From Glaciihabitans arcticus (GTDB lineage Bacteria > Actinomycetota > Actinomycetes > Actinomycetales > Microbacteriaceae): a DNA stretch of 64,000 nt. The stretch spans positions 682,001-746,000 of the forward strand of contig NZ_SISG01000001.1 of assembly GCF_004310685.1 (NCBI RefSeq), given 5' to 3'. The notes beneath the pieces were generated by a model. The model was not told where the DNA came from. It worked only from the letters and a program-made list of their open reading frames with translations, and searched no databases. This document shows, piece after piece, positions 24,450 to 36,207 of the stretch; the first letter of the stretch is position 1, and each line of letters begins with the position of its first letter. A program made the translations under genes and the position numbers.

Positions 24450-25937
24450 ATGGTGACGACTCTCGACTTTGGCGACAACGGGCTCACGGTCGACGGGACG
24501 TTCATCGGGTTTCCGCTGACGACCGCGAAGACGCGCGAGGTGTTCGGGGAGCCGCGGCTCACGGCGGGCAAGGATCACGCCGTTCAGACCTGGGATGCCC
24601 TCGGTATCAAGACCTTCGGCCCGCTCGATGGCACGCTCGTGTCGATTCTCGACGTGTTCCCCGCCGGTCGCGACAACGACAATTACGCCTACAACCCGAC
24701 CTCTGGGTTCCCGGGGCAGCTGTCGGTGAACGGCGTGCACATCGACGCGGTCGCCTTCCAGCCCGGCTTCGCGGCGGACAAGCTGTACCTGCCGATCGGC
24801 CCGTACATGCTGAGCCGCGCGCTGGATCGGCCGGGCGGCGGCTTCTACGATTTCTTCATCCAGCGCACGGATGTCGACTACTTCTCCCGTGCCGACGGCG
24901 TCGCCGAGGCCGTGCAGAATCTGGTGATCAGCTGGCGCCAGGCGCTGGCTCCGACCCACGTAGTCGACCTGTCGGCCGCGGGTGTCACGATCGACGAGAC
25001 GCTTGTGACGCTGCCCACGACGCCCGCTGTGCTGACTTCGCTGCTCGGTGAGCCGCGCGAGGTGCCGTCGGTTTCGGATGACGCGGTCGACTGGTTGTGG
25101 GATTCTCTCGGACTGCGTGCCTCCGGTCTTCGCGGCACGGTGGCCGCGTTCGCCGTGGTCGATGGCGTGGGGGATTCCGCTGCGCCCCGCACCGCAGCCA
25201 CGGGTATCCGCCTGACGGTGGGGGATGCCGACCCGACGTCCGTCATCTGGGATGCCACGACCACCTTTGCCCGCGAGAAGACCCTGGGGTCGAATGTTCT
25301 GACGCGCGGGGCGTACCCCGGGGACGTGTACTGGGAGCTCGCGACGACCCGCGAGGTTGTCGCGGTCGCTGCCGCCTCATCAATCGCCGAGCCTGCGGTC
25401 GTTGAACGCGTCGAGGCGCCCTCCGGTGAGGTCAAGTCGACAGTACCGGTCACCGCGGCCGTCGCGCCTGCCCCGGTCCGCGGGCGCGCGAAGAACAATT
25501 ACACGCTGAAGCCGTTGGTGGAGCCGGTGCTCTCGTTCGCCGACTTCGGGGTGAAGCTGCAGGTGATCGAGGAGCTGATGTTCCGCCAGTCGAAGCTGAA
25601 GCCGCGTTTCGAGCTGGAGGACTTCGCGAACTGGTTCCCGGATCGGCTGATCGACGCCGCAACCGAGACGGATATCCCCGAGGTCCGCGCCTACTTCGAG
25701 GCCCTGCCGATCCCGTCGCGATTCGCCTACGACGTGAAGTCGCTGACTGCTGCTCCGGATGCCGCTGTACTCCACGAGCTGCGCGCCACCTCGCCCGTGC
25801 CGCTGTCGTCGCTCGACGACCTCGCCCAGCTGCCCTACCTCAAGAAGGTCGTGCTGGCGTTCTCGCAGGATGCGTCGGGCGTCCAGGCGCTCGAGGCGCG
25901 CGGGGTCACGGTGGAGAAGCCGTCACTCCCTGATTGA
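24450..25937 (+). CDS. Hypothetical protein with internally duplicated N-terminal domain
   Basis: A 495-residue soluble protein. Residues about 4-75 (LDFGDNGLTVDGTFIGFPLT, FGEP, WDALGIKTFGPLDGT) and about 170-245 (VDLSAAGVTIDETLVTLPTT, LGEP, WDSLGLRASGLRGT) are two copies of one domain. A separate C-terminal domain (about 355-490: FADFGVKLQVIEELMFRQSK) follows. The modules resemble uncharacterised DUF domains, but no function is known. The last two codons and the stop (25929-25937) extend into a dispersed repeat, so the natural C-terminus was probably fixed by that element. No signal peptide is seen. Confidence 0.75.
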   Translation: MVTTLDFGDNGLTVDGTFIGFPLTTAKTREVFGEPRLTAGKDHAVQTWDALGIKTFGPLDGTLVSILDVFPAGRDNDNYAYNPTSGFPGQLSVNGVHIDAVAFQPGFAADKLYLPIGPYMLSRALDRPGGGFYDFFIQRTDVDYFSRADGVAEAVQNLVISWRQALAPTHVVDLSAAGVTIDETLVTLPTTPAVLTSLLGEPREVPSVSDDAVDWLWDSLGLRASGLRGTVAAFAVVDGVGDSAAPRTAATGIRLTVGDADPTSVIWDATTTFAREKTLGSNVLTRGAYPGDVYWELATTREVVAVAAASSIAEPAVVERVEAPSGEVKSTVPVTAAVAPAPVRGRAKNNYTLKPLVEPVLSFADFGVKLQVIEELMFRQSKLKPRFELEDFANWFPDRLIDAATETDIPEVRAYFEALPIPSRFAYDVKSLTAAPDAAVLHELRATSPVPLSSLDDLAQLPYLKKVVLAFSQDASGVQALEARGVTVEKPSLPD

Positions 25938-26023
25938 GTAGGCCGCCCGCGGCGGTATCGAAATCTGGTTGCGCTCGACTCGGTTTCGATACGCGTGCTC
26001 CTTCGTCGCGCTACTCAACCAGC
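25931..26023. repeat. Composite dispersed repeat, copy 2
   Basis: Block B (25931-25966, TGATTGAGTAGGCCGCCCGC then GGTATCGAAATCT) is identical to copy 1 except at one base. It is followed by an inverted diverged block at 25982-26023 (GTTTCGATACG ... CTACTCAACCAGC), so the pair can form a hairpin. The left block overlaps the 3' end of the hypothetical gene and supplies its stop codon. Confidence 0.8.
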
Positions 26024-26111
26024 TCGCAACCTTGAGTTGATCAGTCACTTCCCGCGCTCATCGCGGCGCGGTGAATGAATAACTAAAGGCTGGCGGAGGG
26101 CTGCCGCCTTG
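26024..26111. other. Spacer without gene
   Basis: No coding frame or structure is recognised between the dispersed repeat and the octamer array. Together with flanking elements it belongs to a 650-nt gene-free region (25938-26587) before pyrG. Confidence 0.5.
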
Positions 26112-26266
26112 GAAACGTTCGTGTTCAACAGGACAACCACGCGCACGAAGAACAGGACGCGACGGGCTCGGAGAACAGGACGCGACAGGCTCGGAGAACA
26201 GGACGCCGAAAAGGATCGGTCCTGTTGATGAGTCGCGTTGGTGTCCTGTTGAACGAGAACGTTTTG
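26112..26266. repeat. Inverted-repeat-bounded array of six AACAGGAC octamers
   Basis: AACAGGAC occurs at 26127, 26151, 26174 and 26197, and inverted (GTCCTGTT) at 26219 and 26243, giving spacings of 24, 23, 23, 22 and 24 nt. Units 26149-26171 and 26172-26194 are 23-bp direct repeats differing at one base. The ends (26113-26134 and 26243-26264) are inverted repeats matching at 20 of 22 positions around AAACGTTC and GTTCAACAGGAC. The layout fits a MITE-like element or an iteron-like protein-binding array. No ORF is encoded. Confidence 0.75.
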
Positions 26267-26285
26267 GGGGAGTGACCAGCCGGCC

Positions 26286-26412
26286 GGCCTCGGCTCCGCT
26301 CGGCCTTGTCTCGGCTTCGCTCGACCACCGGGCGGGGCCACGGGAGGGGGGCGAACCTCGCCGAGGCGCGGGCGGGTTTCGATACGGCCGCGGCCGGCCT
26401 ACTCAACCAGCC
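26286..26412. repeat. Composite dispersed repeat, copy 3 (inverted)
   Basis: In the opposite orientation to copy 1. Block A is at 26286-26329 (CTCGGCTTCGCTCGACCACC at its right end). Block B is at 26376-26412 (GTTTCGATACGGCCGCGGCC then GGCCTACTCAACCAGC). The blocks are about 46 nt apart here and 13 nt apart in copy 1, so they are separable modules. Confidence 0.75.
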
Positions 26413-26416
26413 GGTG

Positions 26417-26520
26417 CCTCGAATTGCGGCAATCGGGGGATATGGAGCCGCGAACTCCCCAATTGCCGCAATATGGGCGACCAGAGCGCCCCGGGGACGC
26501 AGTACGCGCGCAATTCGAGG
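26417..26520. repeat. Nested inverted repeats upstream of pyrG
   Basis: Outer arms CCTCGAATTG (26417-26426) and CAATTCGAGG (26511-26520) are perfect. Inner arms ATTGCGGCAAT-C-GGGGGA (26423-26440) and TCCCCAATTGCCGCAAT (26456-26472) pair with one mismatch. The left arms overlap, so the two hairpins are mutually exclusive. The structure lies 68-171 nt before the pyrG start and may be a second small repeat element or a leader switch. Confidence 0.6.
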
Positions 26521-26581
26521 CCACGGGGGAGACCCGCGGGAGAAAGAGCGAGCGCAACTCCCGTTCCGTGAGATACGATAG

Positions 26582-28864
<2,283 letters not shown>

Positions 28865-28892
<28 letters not shown>

Positions 28893-29800
28893 CGGTCGAC
28901 CGCTACCTGCGCCACGTCGCCATCGAGCGCGGGCTTTCCGTCAACACGCTCGCCGCGTATCGGCGCGACCTGGCGGCGTACTCGCGCTTCCTCGATTCCC
29001 AAGGCGTCGATACCCCCGACGGCATCGACCAGTCGCACGTGTCGGCGTTCGCCGTTCACCTCCGCACCCGCGAGGAGGGTGCGCTCGTGGCATCCTCTCT
29101 CGCCCGCATGCTGTCGTCTGTGCGCGGCTTCCACCGGTTCCTGCTCGGCGAGAACCTGGTCGAAGCGGATGTCGCGGCCGACCAGTCCCCGCCGAAGCTC
29201 GCCAGCCGGCTCCCGAAGGCGATCACGGTCGAGCAGATGGCGTCGATCCTCGCCGCGGTGGACGGTGACGACCTGCAGTCCCTGCGCGACAAGGCCCTGC
29301 TCGAGCTGCTCTACGCGACGGGTGCCCGCGTGTCCGAGGCCGTCGCGCTCAACGTCGACGACATCCTCGGCGACGAGCACGGCGCGGCCGAGGTGGTGCG
29401 GCTGTTCGGCAAGGGCAACAAGCAGCGCATCGTGCCGGTCGGCAGCTACGCGCGGGCGGCCCTCGACGCCTACCTCGTGCGGGCGCGACCCATTCTCTCG
29501 GTGCGCGGGCCGTCGACGCCCGCGCTGTTCCTCGGCATCCGCGGACAGCGGGTGTCGCGGCAGAACGCCTGGCTGATCATCCGCGCGGCGGCCGGTCGCG
29601 CGAAACTCGGCTTCGACATCTCGCCGCACACCTTCCGGCATTCCTTCGCCACGCACCTGCTCGCGGGCGGCGCCGACGTGCGTGTTGTGCAGGAACTGCT
29701 CGGCCATTCGAGCGTCGCGACCACCCAGATCTACACGCTCGTGACGGCCGACACGCTGCGGGACATGTACACGACCGCTCATCCCCGGGCACGCGGATAG
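28865..29800 (+). CDS. xerD: Site-specific tyrosine recombinase XerD
   Basis: Resolves chromosome dimers at dif with its partner XerC. The N-terminal SAM-like domain (RGLSVNTLAAYRRDL) is followed by the catalytic domain. It carries Arg in ATGARVSEA, Lys in GKGNKQR, the HTFRHSFATHLL box, LLGHSS and the nucleophile Tyr in TTQIYT. Length 311 is normal. It starts GTG at 28865 inside the NUDIX gene. Its place before parA and scpAB groups chromosome-segregation functions, so it is the housekeeping recombinase and not an integrase. Confidence 0.95.
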
Positions 29801-29809
29801 AATCGCTGT

Positions 29810-30697
29810 ATGAACGCTCAGAATCCCGACGACGCCATGCTGGAAGGCTTCGACAACGTGGTTCTAGGGCCGACCGGTCGCCCCGTCACCGTCTTCCCCG
29901 AACCGAAGCCGCTCAAGGGCCACGGCCCCGCGCGCATCATCTCCCTCTCCAACCAGAAGGGCGGAGTCGGCAAGACGACCACCGCCATCAATCTGGCCGC
30001 GAGCCTCGCCGAGTACGGCCGCAAGGTGCTCGCCATCGACTTCGACCCGCAGGGCGCGCTGTCCGCGGGACTCGGTGTGCCAGCGCACGACGTGCCGACC
30101 ATCTACGAGCTCATGCTGGGCACCATCAAGGATCCCCGCGAAGCCATCATCGAGACGGCGTTTCCGAACCTGCACGTCATTCCGGCCAACATCGACCTGT
30201 CTGCCGCGGAGGTGCATCTCATCAACGAGGTGGCCCGCGAGACGATCCTGGCGCGCATCATCGCGAAGGTCGCGGGCGACTACGACGTGGTGCTCATCGA
30301 CTGCCAGCCGTCCCTCGGCCTGCTGACTGTCAATGCGCTGACCGCTGCGCACGGGGTGCTCATCCCGCTCGAATGCGAATTCTTCGCGCTGCGCGGTGTT
30401 GCGCTTCTCGTGGAGACCATCGAGAAGGTCAAAGACCGCCTGAATCCGGCGATCGAGCTCGACGGCATCCTGCCGACCATGTACGACGCCCGCACCCTGC
30501 ACTCGCGCGAGGTGCTCGAGCGCGTCGTCGAGACCTTCGGTGACAGCGTGTTCCAGACGGTCATCGGGCGCACGGTGAAGTTCCCCGACGCGAGCGTCGC
30601 GGGATCCCCGATCACCTCCTTCGCGCCGACCCACCAGGCGGCCGACGCGTACCGCCAGCTCGCCAGAGAGTTGATCTCCCGTGGCGCAGTCGCCTAA
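29810..30697 (+). CDS. ParA/Soj family ATPase
   Basis: A 295-residue Walker-type ATPase with the deviant P-loop KGGVGKTTTAINLAASLA, the DFDPQGALS switch and the DCQPSLGLL motif. No parB follows; scpA overlaps its end by 17 nt. ParA paralogues in the xerD-scpAB operon are typical of actinobacteria and are distinct from the oriC-linked parAB pair. The role is probably chromosome organisation with condensin, which is inference. A ~45-residue N-terminal extension precedes the ATPase core. Confidence 0.93.
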   Translation: MNAQNPDDAMLEGFDNVVLGPTGRPVTVFPEPKPLKGHGPARIISLSNQKGGVGKTTTAINLAASLAEYGRKVLAIDFDPQGALSAGLGVPAHDVPTIYELMLGTIKDPREAIIETAFPNLHVIPANIDLSAAEVHLINEVARETILARIIAKVAGDYDVVLIDCQPSLGLLTVNALTAAHGVLIPLECEFFALRGVALLVETIEKVKDRLNPAIELDGILPTMYDARTLHSREVLERVVETFGDSVFQTVIGRTVKFPDASVAGSPITSFAPTHQAADAYRQLARELISRGAVA

Positions 30698-31505
30698 CGG
30701 CGCAGCAGAGCTGGAGGCGGAAGCCGGCGGATTCTCCGTCAGCCTGAGCAACTTCAGCGGTCCCTTCGACCTGCTGCTGTCGCTCATCACCAAGCACGAA
30801 CTCGACATCACCGACATCTCGCTGAGCGTGGTGACCGGCGAGTTCATCGCCTACCTCAAGAACCTCGACACCACAGAGGAGCTCGACCAGGCCAGCGAAT
30901 TCCTCGTCGTGGCGGCGACCCTGCTCGACCTGAAGGTCGCGGGCCTGCTTCCCCAGGGTGAACTCGTCGATGCTGAGGATGTCGCGCTGCTCGAGGCCCG
31001 CGACCTGCTCTTCGCCCGTCTCCTCCAGTACCGTGCCTTCAAGGAGGCCGGCCTGTGGTTCACCACTCATCTGGATGCGGAGGCGACCCGCCACTTCCGC
31101 TCGGTGCGCCTCGAGGAGAAGTTCCGCCAGCAGACACCCGAGCTCGTGTGGACACTCTCCAAGGAGGACTTCGCCGCGATGGCCGCCCTCGCGATGGCGC
31201 CGCGCGAGATCCCTGTCGTGGGGCTGGATCACCTGCACGCCCCGCTCGTGAGCATCCGCGAGCAGGCCGCCCACGTCGTGGCGCTGCTGCGCCGCGGCGA
31301 GACCATGTCCTTCCGCGAGCTCATCGCGGGTGCCGACCTCAAGGGCGTCGTCATCGCCCGCTTCCTCGCCGTGCTGGAGCTCTACCGGCACGCGGCCATC
31401 TCGTTCGAGCAGCTCGAACCGCTCGGTGACCTCAGCATCCGCTGGACCGCCGAGCACTGGTCTGAAGACTCCCTCGCTAACCTCGGAGCTGACTATGACT
31501 CTTGA
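30681..31505 (+). CDS. scpA: Segregation and condensation protein A
   Basis: Kleisin subunit that bridges SMC heads. N-terminal signature FSGPFDLLLSLITKHELDITDISL, central helices (FLVVAATLLDLKVAGLLP) and C-terminal winged helix (FLAVLELYRHAAISFEQ). Length 274 is normal. GTG start at 30681 inside parA. It overlaps scpB by 11 nt, the conserved scpAB arrangement. Confidence 0.96.
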   Translation: MAQSPNGAAELEAEAGGFSVSLSNFSGPFDLLLSLITKHELDITDISLSVVTGEFIAYLKNLDTTEELDQASEFLVVAATLLDLKVAGLLPQGELVDAEDVALLEARDLLFARLLQYRAFKEAGLWFTTHLDAEATRHFRSVRLEEKFRQQTPELVWTLSKEDFAAMAALAMAPREIPVVGLDHLHAPLVSIREQAAHVVALLRRGETMSFRELIAGADLKGVVIARFLAVLELYRHAAISFEQLEPLGDLSIRWTAEHWSEDSLANLGADYDS

Positions 31506-32118
31506 CGACATGACCATCGACGGCGACACGGCGCACATCCGCGGCGAGGGCCGCCACCAGGCCGAGCCCGGCGACGTGGCCCGCAGCCTCGAGGCGATCT
31601 TTATGATCGCGGATGAGCCGCAGACCCTCGTCGCCCTAGCGACCGCCCTCGACCTGCCGATCGTCGAGATCAAGCTCGCCCTCGACGGCCTGATCCGCGA
31701 CTACGACGGTGAGGACGGCGGCACCGTGCGCGGTTTCGAGCTGCGCGAGGTCGGCGGCGGCTGGCGCCTCTACGTGCGTGCCGAGTATGACGCCGTCGCC
31801 CGCGACTTCGTGCTCACCCAGAACCCGACCCGCCTCAGCCAGGCCGCGCTCGAGACCCTCGCCGTGATCGCCTACAAGCAGCCCATCAGCCGCGGAGCGA
31901 TCGCCTCGATCCGTGCGGTCAACGTCGACTCGGTCGTGCGCACGCTGCTCGGCCGAGGCCTCATCACCGAGGCGTACACCGACACCGAGACCGGCGCCAT
32001 CCACTACGCCACCACAGACATGCTGCTCGTGCAGCTCGGGATTAACTCGATCGAGGAGCTCCCGCTCATCTCCCCACTACTCGCAGACGGCTCGGACGGA
32101 TTCGATGAACAACGCTGA
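31495..32118 (+). CDS. scpB: Segregation and condensation protein B
   Basis: Winged-helix partner of ScpA. ATG at 31495 gives 207 residues; an earlier in-frame start at 31330 would lie within scpA and is rejected. The ScpB signature is present (ARSLEAIFMIADEP, then the second winged helix LSQAALETLAVIAYKQPISR, and IRAVNVDSVVRTLLGRGLI). It overlaps scpA at its start by 11 nt and the pseudouridine synthase at its end by 14 nt. Confidence 0.95.
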   Translation: MTLDDMTIDGDTAHIRGEGRHQAEPGDVARSLEAIFMIADEPQTLVALATALDLPIVEIKLALDGLIRDYDGEDGGTVRGFELREVGGGWRLYVRAEYDAVARDFVLTQNPTRLSQAALETLAVIAYKQPISRGAIASIRAVNVDSVVRTLLGRGLITEAYTDTETGAIHYATTDMLLVQLGINSIEELPLISPLLADGSDGFDEQR

Positions 32119-32914
32119 ACCCCAGAACAACCCTGAAGGCGAGCGCCTGCAGAAGGTCATGGCGGCCGCAGGCGTCGCCTCCCGTCGAGTGTGTGAAGAC
32201 CTCATCGCCGCGGGTCGCGTGCAGGTGAACGGCGTGCGCGTCGAGGGCGCGGGGCGACGGGTGTTGCCCACGGATCTCGTGTCGGTTGATGGCAAGGCCA
32301 TCCAGCTGGACACGACCAAGGTCTACATCATGCTCAACAAGCCGACCGGTATCGTCTCGTCGCTGCGCGACAACCGCGGGCGGCCCGACCTCAGCCGCTA
32401 CACCAACGAGTTCGAGGAGCGCCTGTTCAACGTCGGCCGCCTCGACGTCGACACGAGCGGCCTGCTGCTGCTCACGAATGACGGCGAGCTCGCGCACGTG
32501 CTCGCGCACCCGTCGTTCGGCGTGTTGAAGACCTACATCGCCAAGGTCGAGGGCGTGATGAACCAGCACACCGTCAACAAGCTCGTCGGCGGCATCGAAC
32601 TGGAGGACGGCCTCATCGAGGCGGACAAGGCGCGCATCATTGGCACCCCGTCCGCGAACGAGACGGTCGTCGAGGTCACCCTGCACTCGGGTCGCAACCG
32701 CGTGGTGCGTCGGATGCTCGACGCCGTCGGCCACCCCGTCATCGACCTCGTGCGCCGCCAGTTCGGCCCGCTGCACCTCGGCAGCCTCGCACCCGACGCC
32801 ATGCGCGACCTGACCAAGGCCGAGGTGGGGGAGCTGCTCACCATCTCGCGCGGCGGCAACGTCGCACCCGCTACCGGCGACGAGGTGCCGGACGAGAATC
32901 CCAGCGATGACTGA
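32105..32914 (+). CDS. rluB: Pseudouridine synthase RluB/RsuA family
   Basis: Isomerises a specific uridine in rRNA, probably in the 23S subunit. The N-terminal S4 domain (ERLQKVMAAAGVASRRVCED) is followed by the catalytic domain with the catalytic Asp in VGRLDVDTSGLLLLT. Downstream are the KTYIAKVEG and LHSGRNRVVRRM motifs. ATG at 32105 gives 269 residues. Its position next to scpB is conserved in many Gram-positive bacteria. Target position is assumed from RluB homologues. Confidence 0.93.
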   Translation: MNNAEPQNNPEGERLQKVMAAAGVASRRVCEDLIAAGRVQVNGVRVEGAGRRVLPTDLVSVDGKAIQLDTTKVYIMLNKPTGIVSSLRDNRGRPDLSRYTNEFEERLFNVGRLDVDTSGLLLLTNDGELAHVLAHPSFGVLKTYIAKVEGVMNQHTVNKLVGGIELEDGLIEADKARIIGTPSANETVVEVTLHSGRNRVVRRMLDAVGHPVIDLVRRQFGPLHLGSLAPDAMRDLTKAEVGELLTISRGGNVAPATGDEVPDENPSDD

Positions 32915-33998
32915 CCGTCGTGTGCAGGGGCCGGTGCGCATCGTCGGCGCCGGTCTGCTCGGCGTGAGCATCGGCCTGGCGCTCCGCCAGAAAGACGTCG
33001 ACGTCATCCTGCACGACAGTTCGCCCTCGACCCTGACCCTCGCGGTCGACTATGGTGCCGGCCGCCGCGCCCAGCCGGGCGACGAGCCTGACCTCATCGT
33101 CGTCTGTGTGCCCCCGGATGTCACGGCGCCCGTTGTGGCCGCCGAACTGCTGGCCTTTCCGAACGCCCTGGTCACCGATGTCGCGAGCGTCAAGCTCGGG
33201 CCGTTGACCGAACTCGTGGAAATGGGCGCCGACGTGTCCCGCTACATCGGTTCCCACCCGATGGCCGGGCGGGAACGGGGCGGCGCCGCATCAGGTCGTG
33301 CCGACATCTTCGTCGGCCGCCCCTGGGTAATCGCGGGCCACGACGGCATCACCTACCGACGCGCGAACCCGGTTGAGAACCTCGCCCTCGATCTCGGCGC
33401 CGTTCCGATCGAAATGGATGCCGCGGAGCACGACAGGAGCGTCGCCCTCGTGTCCCACGTTCCGCAGGTCGTCGCCTCGCTGCTCGCCGCCCGCCTGAGC
33501 GGCGCGACCGACGCTGCCGTGAGCCTGGCCGGAGCCGGGCTGCGCGACACCACTCGCATCGCGTCGAGCGCCCCCGAGCTCTGGGTGCAGATCCTCGGCG
33601 CCAACGCCGGGGCCGTGGCTCCCATCCTGCACGCCCTGCGGGACGACCTCGACGGCGTGATCGCCGCCCTCGACGCCGTGGACGCACCGGGATCCCGCCG
33701 CGCGATCGCGACGGCACTCTCCGCCGGCAACGACGGGGTGGCGCGCATCCCGGGCAAGCACGGAACGGCCAAGCGGTTCGCCCAGCTCACGATTCTCATC
33801 GACGACCGGCCCGGCGAGCTCGCGAGGCTGCTCACCGAGATCGGCGAACTCGGTGTCAACATGGAAGACCTCCGCCTCGAGCACTCACCGAATGCGCAGA
33901 TCGGCCTCGCCGAGATCGCGGTGCTGCCCGAGAAGGAGGAGACCCTCGCGCGCGAACTCGGAGCGCGGGGCTGGAAGATAGCGGGAGTGAGCGAATGA
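32907..33998 (+). CDS. tyrA: Prephenate dehydrogenase
   Basis: NAD(P)-dependent oxidation of prephenate to hydroxyphenylpyruvate for tyrosine. Rossmann motif [13 protein letters not shown] at the N-terminus, the catalytic [10 protein letters not shown] segment, [13 protein letters not shown], then the helical dimerisation domain. A C-terminal ACT domain (about 290-363: [20 protein letters not shown]) suggests feedback control by an aromatic amino acid. ATG at 32907 overlaps rluB by 8 nt and the stop overlaps cmk by 4 nt. Confidence 0.95.
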   Translation: MTDRRVQGPVRIVGAGLLGVSIGLALRQKDVDVILHDSSPSTLTLAVDYGAGRRAQPGDEPDLIVVCVPPDVTAPVVAAELLAFPNALVTDVASVKLGPLTELVEMGADVSRYIGSHPMAGRERGGAASGRADIFVGRPWVIAGHDGITYRRANPVENLALDLGAVPIEMDAAEHDRSVALVSHVPQVVASLLAARLSGATDAAVSLAGAGLRDTTRIASSAPELWVQILGANAGAVAPILHALRDDLDGVIAALDAVDAPGSRRAIATALSAGNDGVARIPGKHGTAKRFAQLTILIDDRPGELARLLTEIGELGVNMEDLRLEHSPNAQIGLAEIAVLPEKEETLARELGARGWKIAGVSE

Positions 33999-34651
33999 CA
34001 GTTGTAGCCATTGACGGACCGGCCGGAAGCGGCAAGTCGAGCGTGAGCAAGGGCGCGGCGGTCGAGCTGGACTATGCGTATCTCGACACCGGCGCCGCCT
34101 ACCGCGCGCTCGCCTGGTTCTGCCTTGAGAACGGTGTCGACACGCTCGGCCCCAGTGAGATCATCGAAGCCCTCGACGACTTCGACTACGAGATCGGCAC
34201 CGACCCCGAGCAGTACTTCGTGCGGGTCGGGGGAGAGGACGTCGTCGAGGCGATCCGCGAGCCGCGCGTGACGGCCGTCGTGAGCTCGGTCGCCCGCGTG
34301 CCCGAGGTGCGCAGCTTCCTCACCGAGCTCTTCCGCACGATCATCCGGACCACAGAAAAGCCCGGGATCATCGTCGAGGGTCGCGACATCACCACGGTCG
34401 TCGTGCCCGACGCAGAAGTGCGAATTCTGCTCACGGCCTCGGAAGAAGCTAGAATGGCTAGGCGTTCAGCCGAACTGTCCACGGAGTCGGCCGCGATCAC
34501 CGCGCAGCAGCTCAGCTCGCGCGATGCCCAGGATTCCCGGGTCGTCGATTTTATGAATGCCGCCGACGGTGTCGTGACCGTCGATTCAACCGAACTTGAC
34601 TTCGAGCAGACAGTGTCAGCTGTCGTCGAACTCGTGCGGGACGCTGCCTAG
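33995..34651 (+). CDS. cmk: Cytidylate kinase
   Basis: Phosphorylates CMP and dCMP. P-loop [14 protein letters not shown] at residues 5-18, LDTGAAYRA substrate loop, the [11 protein letters not shown] motif and the RRSAEL lid. Length 218 is normal. ATG at 33995 overlaps the tyrA stop by 4 nt; der follows after 35 nt, a pairing widely conserved in actinobacteria. With pyrG at the head of the same operon, two steps of cytidine nucleotide supply are co-located. Confidence 0.96.
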   Translation: MTVVAIDGPAGSGKSSVSKGAAVELDYAYLDTGAAYRALAWFCLENGVDTLGPSEIIEALDDFDYEIGTDPEQYFVRVGGEDVVEAIREPRVTAVVSSVARVPEVRSFLTELFRTIIRTTEKPGIIVEGRDITTVVVPDAEVRILLTASEEARMARRSAELSTESAAITAQQLSSRDAQDSRVVDFMNAADGVVTVDSTELDFEQTVSAVVELVRDAA

Positions 34652-34686
34652 CACAGCGTTCCGAAACACGTAAAGGAACGCTAACC

Positions 34687-36201
34687 ATGGCCGAGAACGA
34701 CAACGACTTTCCCGACATCGATGCGGGGCTCGTCGAGCGCATCAAGACGATGGACGACGCGGAGGCCGGTCAGCGCGCCGCCTCGCTGCGCGCCGGACTC
34801 GAGGACTACGACCTCGACGATGAGGACCTCGGTCTTCTCGACACCATCTCCGACGACCCCGACGCGATCGTCTACCTGCCTGCCCTGCCCGTGCTCGCGA
34901 TCGTCGGTCGCCCGAACGTCGGCAAGTCCGCGCTCGTCAACCGCATCATCGGCCGTCGCGAGGCCGTCGTCGAGGACACCCCCGGCGTCACCCGCGACCG
35001 CGTCAACTACAAGAGCGAGTGGAACAACCGCCACTTCACGATCGTCGACACCGGCGGCTGGGAGCCCGACGCCAAGGGCATCAACGCCTCGGTAGCGGCC
35101 CAGGCCGAGATCGCCATCGACCTGGCCGACGCCGTTCTGTTCGTGGTCGACGCCACCGTCGGCGCGACCTCGACCGACGAGCACGTCGTGCGCCTGCTGC
35201 GCGGCACCAAGAAGCCCGTCATCCTCGTCGCCAACAAGGTCGACGACGCCCGCCAGGAGCCGCAGGCCGCAGAGCTGTGGAGCCTCGGACTCGGCGAGCC
35301 GTGGCCCGTCTCCGCCGTGCACGGTCGCGGTGTCGCGGACCTGCTCGACAAGGTGCTCACCGTGCTGCCCGAGGTCTCGGCCGTCGCCAAGGAAGAAGTG
35401 GGTGGCCCGCGCCGCGTCGCCATCCTCGGTCGCCCGAATGTCGGCAAGAGCTCGCTGCTCAACAAGACCGCAGGCGAGGAGCGGGTCGTCGTCAATGAGA
35501 TGGCCGGCACCACCCGCGACCCGGTCGACGAGCAGATCGAGCTCGGCGGAAAGTTCTGGCGCTTCGTCGACACTGCCGGTATCCGCCGCCGCGTCAACCT
35601 CTCACAGGGCGCCGACTTCTACGCGACCCTGCGCACCTCGGCCGCGCTCGAGAAGGCCGAAGTCGCGATCGTCATTCTGGATGTCTCGGAGCCCATCTCC
35701 GTGCAGGACCTCAAGATCGTGGACCTCGTGCTCGAATCCGGTCGCGCGCTCGTGCTGGCCTTCAACAAGTGGGATCTTCTCGACGACGAGCGCCGCTACA
35801 CGCTCGAGCGCGAGATCGAGCAGGACCTCGGCCACGTCGCCTGGGCTCCTCGCGTCAACATCTCCGCCAAGACCGGCCGCCACATGGAGAAGCTCGTCCC
35901 CGCCCTCGAGCTCGCGCTCGAGTCGTGGGACACGCGTATTCCTACGGGCAAATTCAACGCGCTCCTTGCCGAGCTCGTGGCCGAGCATCCTCACCCGGTT
36001 CGCGGTGGAAAGCAGCCGCGCATCTTGTTCGGCACGCAGGCGGCTTCACGCCCGCCGACGTTCGTGCTGTTCACCACGGGCTTCCTCGACCCGCAGTACC
36101 GCCGCTTCATCACGAGGCGCCTGCGCGAGATCTTCGGCTTCGAGGGAAGCCCGATCAACGTCAACATGCGCGTTCGTGAGAAGCGGCAGCGCCGCAGCTA
36201 G
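34687..36201 (+). CDS. der: Ribosome biogenesis GTPase Der (EngA)
   Basis: Double-GTPase needed for 50S assembly. Two G domains are visible: [13 protein letters not shown] with DTGGWE and NKVDD, then [13 protein letters not shown] with DTAGIRRR and NKWD. The C-terminal KH-like domain ends [10 protein letters not shown]. The first ~70 residues are an acidic extension found in actinobacterial Der. Length 504 is typical. It is the last gene of the pyrG operon; the convergent SRPBCC gene ends 6 nt away. Confidence 0.97.
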   Translation: MAENDNDFPDIDAGLVERIKTMDDAEAGQRAASLRAGLEDYDLDDEDLGLLDTISDDPDAIVYLPALPVLAIVGRPNVGKSALVNRIIGRREAVVEDTPGVTRDRVNYKSEWNNRHFTIVDTGGWEPDAKGINASVAAQAEIAIDLADAVLFVVDATVGATSTDEHVVRLLRGTKKPVILVANKVDDARQEPQAAELWSLGLGEPWPVSAVHGRGVADLLDKVLTVLPEVSAVAKEEVGGPRRVAILGRPNVGKSSLLNKTAGEERVVVNEMAGTTRDPVDEQIELGGKFWRFVDTAGIRRRVNLSQGADFYATLRTSAALEKAEVAIVILDVSEPISVQDLKIVDLVLESGRALVLAFNKWDLLDDERRYTLEREIEQDLGHVAWAPRVNISAKTGRHMEKLVPALELALESWDTRIPTGKFNALLAELVAEHPHPVRGGKQPRILFGTQAASRPPTFVLFTTGFLDPQYRRFITRRLREIFGFEGSPINVNMRVREKRQRRS

Positions 36202-36207
36202 CTGTGG

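Noticed and set aside
26149-26204. A CRISPR array
   Set aside because: The 23-bp direct repeats are contiguous with no spacers, include inverted units, and no cas gene is in the window.
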